Assembly (NCBI RefSeq): GCF_049670895.1
Contig: NZ_CP187170.1
DNA from: Pasteurella sp049670895
Lineage (GTDB): Bacteria; Pseudomonadota; Gammaproteobacteria; Enterobacterales; Pasteurellaceae
Length of the DNA: 64,000 nt
Strand: one strand, 5' to 3'
The stretch's first letter is position 1; each line of letters begins with the position of its first letter. Shown here in pieces: positions 59,637 through 64,000 of this stretch. The notes beneath the pieces are model-generated. The model ran no database searches, was not told the origin of the DNA, and saw only the letters and a list, made by a program, of their open reading frames with translations. Made by a program: the position numbers and the translations under genes.

Positions 59637-60533
59637 TTAGGACAAAATAGATCGGACAGATGCACTGATAGTTTGTGCAATACGCTCATAACGATTACGC
59701 AATGGCGAACCAGGACGATAAATTAATAAAATGGTGCGAATAGGTTCTGGGGAATGGCAAGGAATATATTTTACCCCTGTTCTGGCTCCCTCATTCATCA
59801 CGGCAAGCTCTGGCATTAAGGTAATGCCTGCATTTGCTGCTACCATGTTGCGTAAAGTTTCTAAACTGGTGGCTTGGAAATGTGAGTTTTCTCTTGCTCC
59901 TGCACTGAAGCAATAGCCAATAGTTTGATCCCGTAAGCAATGCCCATCATCTAACATTAAAATTTCAGAGCCATTTAATTTACTCATTTTGATGGAAGAT
60001 TCATTTGCCCAAGGGTGGTTTTCCGACACGGCGAGTAACATTCTTTCATTGAAAATCGGCACTTCAATAAAACTTTCTGTTTCTCGTACAGAGGCGACCA
60101 CGGCACAGTCTAAATGCCCCGTTTCAAGCTGTTCAATCAGTTGTTGGGTTTGTGCTTCATATAAAAATAATTCTAATTCAGGGAAGGCTTCTTTAATCAC
60201 AGGCATGATATAGGGCAATAAATAAGGCCCGACGGTAGGAATGACACCAATGTGTAATGGCCCCGTCATTTCTTTTCCTTGATTACTTGCCATTTCCTTG
60301 AGAATTTTCACTTCACGCAACACTGTTTTGGCTTGATCCACGAGAAGTAAGCCTGATTGTGTGAATAACACTTTACGACTCGTTCTTTCTAACAGAATAA
60401 TGCCAAGTTCATCTTCTAATTTTCTGATTTGTCCACTTAATGTCGGTTGGCTGACATGGCAAGCATCTGCTGCACGGCGAAAGTGTTTATGCTCAGCAAG
60501 AGCGACGAGATATTCTAAATCACGGATATTCAT
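59637..60533 (-). CDS. oxyR: Hydrogen peroxide sensor/activator OxyR
   Basis: LysR-type regulator of the peroxide response. It has 298 residues (E. coli 305). The N-terminal HTH has MNIRDLEYLVALAEHKHF and VSQPTLSGQIRKLEDELG. The two redox cysteines that form the activating disulfide are in GHCLRDQTIGYCFSAGA (Cys about 199 and 208). It heads oxyR-fabR-thioredoxin-like. An ATAG-N7-CTAT element upstream suggests autoregulation. Confidence 0.97.
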   Translation of the reverse strand: MNIRDLEYLVALAEHKHFRRAADACHVSQPTLSGQIRKLEDELGIILLERTSRKVLFTQSGLLLVDQAKTVLREVKILKEMASNQGKEMTGPLHIGVIPTVGPYLLPYIMPVIKEAFPELELFLYEAQTQQLIEQLETGHLDCAVVASVRETESFIEVPIFNERMLLAVSENHPWANESSIKMSKLNGSEILMLDDGHCLRDQTIGYCFSAGARENSHFQATSLETLRNMVAANAGITLMPELAVMNEGARTGVKYIPCHSPEPIRTILLIYRPGSPLRNRYERIAQTISASVRSILS

Positions 60534-60573
60534 TCTTACCTCAGGATTAAAAGAAACAAATAAGATTGGATTG

Positions 60574-60588
60574 ATAGGTCAAGACTAT
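60574..60588. promoter_or_regulatory. Partial OxyR-binding motif upstream of oxyR
   Basis: ATAG-N7-CTAT matches two of the four tetranucleotides of the OxyR motif with exact spacing, 41 bp upstream of the oxyR start. The flanking elements match poorly. Confidence 0.5.
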
Positions 60589-60742
60589 ATCATAAATTTT
60601 GATGTAATTCATAAAGGAGTCATAGGACTTTTCATTTATTTTTTCATCTTTCTCAATAAGAAATAAGGGATTGAGAAGCCATAAGAATGCCGAGTGCGAA
60701 AAAAAAGAAAAAGTGCGGTCTATTTTGACGGAATTTCAGTGG

Positions 60743-60964
60743 TTAATAATGAGGCGGAGGGGTTTCTTCTGCTTGACTGGCAATATTAGACGGTTGCATA
60801 TCTTTTAATTTATTCACCAAATAACGTAATTGAACTTGCATTTTATCCATCGCAAATTGTTGAGCAATTAAGGCTTCATTAAGTTCTTCTAATAAATTTT
60901 CCTGAAATGTGGTTTTCATCTCTAATTCTGCGATACGTTGTTCTAATTTTTTTTCAATTGGCAT
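60743..60964 (-). CDS. slyX: SlyX protein
   Basis: A 73-residue coiled-coil protein of unknown function. LEQRIAELEMKTTFQENLLEELNE forms the heptad-rich core (about 6-29), and the C-terminus ends in PPPHY as is typical. It is divergent from fkpA, the conserved slyX/fkpA arrangement. Confidence 0.95.
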   Translation of the reverse strand: MPIEKKLEQRIAELEMKTTFQENLLEELNEALIAQQFAMDKMQVQLRYLVNKLKDMQPSNIASQAEETPPPHY

Positions 60965-61051
60965 AATAAAACTCCAAATAAAGGTTGTACATTTACAAAA
61001 TACGTTTTAACCTATTTAAATTCATTTTTTCATTATAAAGGAATAATCCGA

Positions 61052-61768
61052 ATGTTTAAAATTCAAAAATATTCAATGCTTGCACTTTTCGTCGGTGCGG
61101 TGGTTTCTCAAGCAACCTTGGCAGAAACAAAAAACACAGATAAACAATTTCATGATGAAGCCTCTTATGCGTTGGGTACCTTGTTAGGCACAAACTTAAA
61201 AGCCATTATTGATTCACAAAAAGACATTGTGAATTATGATCATAAAAAAGTGTTAGCTGGTGTAGAAGATGTGTTAAACGGCAAAGTGGAACTGGCTAAA
61301 AGTGAAAAATTACAACAAACATTACAAAATATTCAAACGAAATTAGAGCAAGAACAACAAGCACAAATTAAAAAAATCGGTGAACAAGCCAAATCAGAGG
61401 GCGAAAAATATCGTGCTAACTTTGCTAAACAAAAAGATGTGAAAAAAACCGCATCGGGCTTGTTGTATAAAATCGTGAGTGAAGGTCAAGGTGAAGTGAT
61501 TAAGCCAACAGATAAGGTAACCGTCAACTATACAGGCAAATTACCGAATGGCGATGTTTTTGACAGTTCACGTGGCAAACCTATTTCTTTTAAACTCAAT
61601 CAAGTGGTTGCAGGTTGGACAGAAGGGCTACAATTAGTGAAAAAAGGGGGCAAAATTGAGCTCGTGCTGCCACCTGAATTGGCTTATGGTGAGCAAGGTG
61701 CAGGCACCATTCCACCGAATGCGACGTTACATTTCGATGTTGATGTCATTGATGTAAAATCAGAGTAA
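61052..61768 (+). CDS. fkpA: FKBP-type peptidyl-prolyl isomerase FkpA
   Basis: Periplasmic foldase. It has 238 residues. The signal peptide is about 24 residues (cleavage likely after QATLA). The N-terminal dimerisation domain has ASYALGTLLGTNLK and long helices. The C-terminal FKBP domain has VTVNYTGKLPNGDVFDSS (about 157), VVAGWTEGLQLVKKGGK and PPELAYGEQGAGTIPPNATL. Confidence 0.96.
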   Translation: MFKIQKYSMLALFVGAVVSQATLAETKNTDKQFHDEASYALGTLLGTNLKAIIDSQKDIVNYDHKKVLAGVEDVLNGKVELAKSEKLQQTLQNIQTKLEQEQQAQIKKIGEQAKSEGEKYRANFAKQKDVKKTASGLLYKIVSEGQGEVIKPTDKVTVNYTGKLPNGDVFDSSRGKPISFKLNQVVAGWTEGLQLVKKGGKIELVLPPELAYGEQGAGTIPPNATLHFDVDVIDVKSE

Positions 61769-61782
61769 AACATATGAAAAAA

Positions 61783-61822
61783 GACCGCACTTGCTATCCG
61801 TCAATTTCATGAAAGTGCGGTC
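61783..61822. terminator. Paired uptake-signal hairpin between fkpA and yheO
   Basis: GACCGCACTT (61783-61792) pairs with AAGTGCGGTC (61813-61822) over a 20-nt loop, then ATTTCT. A moderate terminator of fkpA. Confidence 0.55.
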
Positions 61823-61849
61823 ATTTCTGGAGAAATTATTGAGAGAAGA

Positions 61850-62524
61850 ATGATGTTAACGGATAAACGCCCTTTTACAGATGAAGATCGCACAATCGTC
61901 AACTCTTATCGAGCTGTCGTAGATGGTGTAAGTGCTTTAATTGGTAGCCACTGCGAAATTGTCTTGCATTCTTTAGAAGATATTGAGCGTTCTACAATTT
62001 GTATTGCAAATGGGCACAATACCCATCGTCAAATCGGGGCGCCTATTACCGATCTTGCTTTAAAATCCCTACATAATATGCAAACAGACAGTGTGTCGAA
62101 GCCTTATTTTACGCGTGCTAAAAGCAACGGCTTAATGAAATCTGTCACCATTGCGATTCGTAACCATCAGCAACGCATTATCGGCTTATTATGTATTAAC
62201 ATTAATTTAGATGTTCCCTTTTCCCAATTCATGCAAGCCTTAATGCCTACCCCTGAACAGCAAGCCACGTCAGCCGTGAATTTTGCCAGTTCAGTGGAAG
62301 ATCTGGTGGCTCAAACTGTGGAAAAAACCATAGAAGAAGTGACTGCAGATAGAATGGTGTCCAACAATAACAAAAATCGCCAAATTGTCATTTCGCTGTA
62401 TGAAAAAGGCATTTTTGATATTAAAGATTCAATTAATCTTGTGGCTGAGCGTTTAGATATTTCACGTCATACCGTGTATTTATATATTCGCCAAGTTAAA
62501 CAAGATGCGGAAGAACATAAATAA
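61850..62524 (+). CDS. yheO: YheO-like PAS/HTH transcriptional regulator
   Basis: A 224-residue DNA-binding protein with an N-terminal PAS-like YheO domain (IVNSYRAVVDGVSALIGSHCEIVLHSL, landmark) and a C-terminal HTH (INLVAERLDISRHTVYLYIRQVK, about 193-215). The regulator DauR belongs to the same family. Its stop overlaps the tusD start by 1 bp, as in enterobacteria and Haemophilus. Confidence 0.93.
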   Translation: MMLTDKRPFTDEDRTIVNSYRAVVDGVSALIGSHCEIVLHSLEDIERSTICIANGHNTHRQIGAPITDLALKSLHNMQTDSVSKPYFTRAKSNGLMKSVTIAIRNHQQRIIGLLCININLDVPFSQFMQALMPTPEQQATSAVNFASSVEDLVAQTVEKTIEEVTADRMVSNNNKNRQIVISLYEKGIFDIKDSINLVAERLDISRHTVYLYIRQVKQDAEEHK

Positions 62525-62904
62525 TGCGTTATGTGCTATGTGTTAAACAGCCTGTTTATGGTTGCCAAGGGAGTTTTTTAGCCTACCAATTGGCACAAGC
62601 TCTCTTGGAACAAGGGCATCAACTCAGTCAAGTGTTCTTTTTCCAAGAGGGCGTGAACCATGGTAATGGTTTCGTTTATCCTGCAAATGATGAATTTCAT
62701 TTACAAAAAGCTTGGCAACATTTGGCTAAACAGCACCAAATCCCTTTACATTTGTGTGTGGCAGCGGCACAGCGTCGTGGCGTGGTGGATGAAATCACTT
62801 CAGCTACGCAAGCAGATAACAATCTCGCCCCTCATTTTGTTTTAGCGGGGCTTGGTGAGTTTGCGAAAGCCACGCTAGAGGCAGAAAGGGTGATTGTTTT
62901 ATGA
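62524..62904 (+). CDS. tusD: Sulfurtransferase TusD
   Basis: A 126-residue subunit of the TusBCD complex that relays sulfur from TusA to TusE and MnmA for tRNA 2-thiouridine. The catalytic Cys is in HLCVAAAQRRGVVDE (about 78). YGCQGSFLAYQLAQALLEQGH is also typical. It overlaps tusC by 4 bp. Confidence 0.94.
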   Translation: MRYVLCVKQPVYGCQGSFLAYQLAQALLEQGHQLSQVFFFQEGVNHGNGFVYPANDEFHLQKAWQHLAKQHQIPLHLCVAAAQRRGVVDEITSATQADNNLAPHFVLAGLGEFAKATLEAERVIVL

Positions 62905-63263
62905 TGAAATTAGCGTTTGTGTTTCGTTCTACGCCCTTCGGTACTGCCACAACTCGTGAAGGATTAGATGCCTTACTTGCCGCCAGTGCATTTTGTTATG
63001 AAGAAGATATTGGTGTCTTTTTTTTAGATGATGGCGTGTTTAATTTACTCACACAGCAACAATCAGAGAAGATTTTGCAAAAAGACGTCACCAGTGTGCT
63101 CAAACTGTTAGATTTATACGAAATAGAGCGACGTTATGTGTGCCAAGAATCCTTAGAAATGGCAAAAATAGACATTGCCAATTGTGTGATTGACTGTGTC
63201 ATTAAAGATCGTGCAACGATATTGACTTTATTAAGCCAAGCCGAAAAGATACTAACTTTTTAG
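62901..63263 (+). CDS. tusC: Sulfurtransferase complex subunit TusC
   Basis: A 120-residue DsrF-like subunit. FRSTPFGTATTREGLDALLAAS and IGVFFLDDGVFNLL are the family landmarks. Overlap with tusD implies coupled translation. It lies 8 bp before tusB. Confidence 0.94.
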   Translation: MMKLAFVFRSTPFGTATTREGLDALLAASAFCYEEDIGVFFLDDGVFNLLTQQQSEKILQKDVTSVLKLLDLYEIERRYVCQESLEMAKIDIANCVIDCVIKDRATILTLLSQAEKILTF

Positions 63264-63271
63264 GAACACCC

Positions 63272-63559
63272 ATGCTTTATACTTTTTCCAAATCGGTTTA
63301 TCTGGAAAGTGAATTAACCGCTTACCTTCAACAAGCCAAAAACGACGATGCCATTGTGTTGTGGCAAGATGGGGTCTATTTGATGCTTAAATATCCCCAA
63401 GCCTTTTTACACTTAAACGCCCCTTGTTATGTCTTAGACTTAGATATTGATGCGAGAAATTTAAGCCATGTTGTCAGCGCCATGCCTCAGCTAACATCTC
63501 TTTCACTGGCTGAACTGGTTAAATTAACGGAAATTTACACCCCGCAATTTGCACTTTAA
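63272..63559 (+). CDS. tusB: Sulfurtransferase complex subunit TusB
   Basis: A 95-residue DsrH-like subunit. MLYTFSKSVYLESELTAYL, AIVLWQDGVYLML and CYVLDLDIDARNL are typical. It ends the yheO-tusDCB unit; the rpsL promoter follows about 110 bp later. Confidence 0.93.
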   Translation: MLYTFSKSVYLESELTAYLQQAKNDDAIVLWQDGVYLMLKYPQAFLHLNAPCYVLDLDIDARNLSHVVSAMPQLTSLSLAELVKLTEIYTPQFAL

Positions 63560-63665
63560 TCGGCATAACCACATGATCTATGAAAAAGAAAAGTGCGGTC
63601 AATTTCAAAAAAGTTTTACTCAAATCGTCCCATTTTTCCCCATCCAAATTAGATTCGTCTAATTC

Positions 63666-63695
63666 TTGACATTATTTACACGACCTCTTTATAAT
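63666..63695 (+). promoter_or_regulatory. Strong promoter of rpsL (str operon)
   Basis: Both hexamers are exact consensus, TTGACA and TATAAT, separated by 18 bp, about 80 bp upstream of rpsL. Confidence 0.88.
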
Positions 63696-63775
63696 AGCAC
63701 GTCTATTTCTGTATGAAATAGAATTACGTATAAACATTCTATTAATGAATAATTGTTAAAACTGGAGCTTTTTTA

Positions 63776-64000
63776 ATGGCAACTATCAACCAGCTAGTAC
63801 GCAAACCGCGTGTGAAAAAGGTTGTAAAAAGTAACGTTCCTGCATTAGAGGCTTGCCCGCAGAAACGTGGTGTGTGCACACGTGTATACACAACTACACC
63901 TAAAAAACCGAACTCAGCATTACGTAAAGTATGCCGTATTCGTTTAACTAACGGTTACGAAGTAACCTCTTATATCGGCGGTGAAGGTCACAACCTTCAA
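63776..64000 (+). CDS. rpsL: 30S ribosomal protein S12, N-terminal part (3' truncated by window edge)
   Basis: First 75 residues of S12, which controls decoding accuracy. MATINQLVRKPRVKKVVKSN and TTPKKPNSALRKVCRIRL are diagnostic. The lysine at the streptomycin-resistance position (Lys43 in TTPKKPNS) is the wild-type residue. CTGGAGC precedes the ATG. Presumably the first gene of rpsL-rpsG-fusA-tuf. Confidence 0.99.
   Translation, partial: MATINQLVRKPRVKKVVKSNVPALEACPQKRGVCTRVYTTTPKKPNSALRKVCRIRLTNGYEVTSYIGGEGHNLQ

Noticed and set aside
1..64000. CRISPR arrays, insertion sequences, prophage or rRNA genes
   Set aside because: No regularly spaced repeats, transposase genes, phage structural genes or rRNA sequence were seen anywhere in the window.

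Overview
The window is a chromosomal segment from a member of the Pasteurellaceae. The 9-bp DNA uptake core AAGTGCGGT (or its complement) occurs about forty times by eye. This is the Haemophilus-type uptake signal, not the Actinobacillus pleuropneumoniae type. Gene neighbourhoods such as uspA-alaS-csrA-galU, nupC-deoD, bolA-nqrABCDEF-apbE-nqrM and slyX/fkpA-yheO-tusDCB-rpsL match the Haemophilus/Pasteurella/Avibacterium lineage. A yellow-pigmented genus such as Avibacterium would fit the aryl polyene cluster, but the species is inference.

Layout. 1-8 kb: the 3' end of ilvC, mazG, uspA, alaS, csrA, a phosphomannomutase gene, galU, and metJ behind a tandem met-box operator. 8-15.5 kb: nupC-deoD, a YczE-like membrane protein overlapping tail-to-tail with a GT9 glycosyltransferase, the rpsP-rimM-trmD-rplS operon, and a GT8 glycosyltransferase. 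15.5-26.5 kb: a small zinc-ribbon gene downstream of a HEPN-domain gene, a methyltransferase, yggU-yggT, corA, a broken small ORF, yggL, trmB, a cytochrome b561, mutY-yggX-mltC, tRNA-Phe and tRNA-Asn, a methyltransferase behind a Fur box, and a YajG lipoprotein. 26.7-36 kb: bolA, the Na+-translocating NADH:quinone reductase operon with its maturation genes apbE and nqrM, and mnmA.

36-50 kb holds the most distinctive block, a complete aryl polyene (APE) pigment cluster of 17 genes read leftward. It encodes two ketosynthases, a chain-length factor, a ketoreductase, two dehydratases, two ACPs, an acyl-activating ligase, acyl- and glycosyltransferases, a thioesterase, a LolA-like carrier, an MMPL exporter and two lipoproteins. 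Directly upstream on the same strand lies the hexose-phosphate system uhpT-uhpA-uhpB-uhpC, with a perfect CRP site before uhpT.

55-64 kb: a small membrane protein, hldD, a 565-bp spacer with an orphan terminator (candidate small RNA), deoC-deoR, an oxyR-fabR-thioredoxin-like operon with a probable OxyR autoregulatory site, slyX, fkpA, yheO-tusDCB, and the start of rpsL behind a consensus promoter.

Most of the window is core housekeeping. The points worth a second look are the APE cluster and its split glycosyl/acyltransferase, the HEPN/zinc-ribbon pair, terminator-like hairpins inside the rpsP and nqrA leaders, the orphan terminator near 56.8 kb, the Fur-controlled methyltransferase, and the repeated use of paired uptake signals as terminators.
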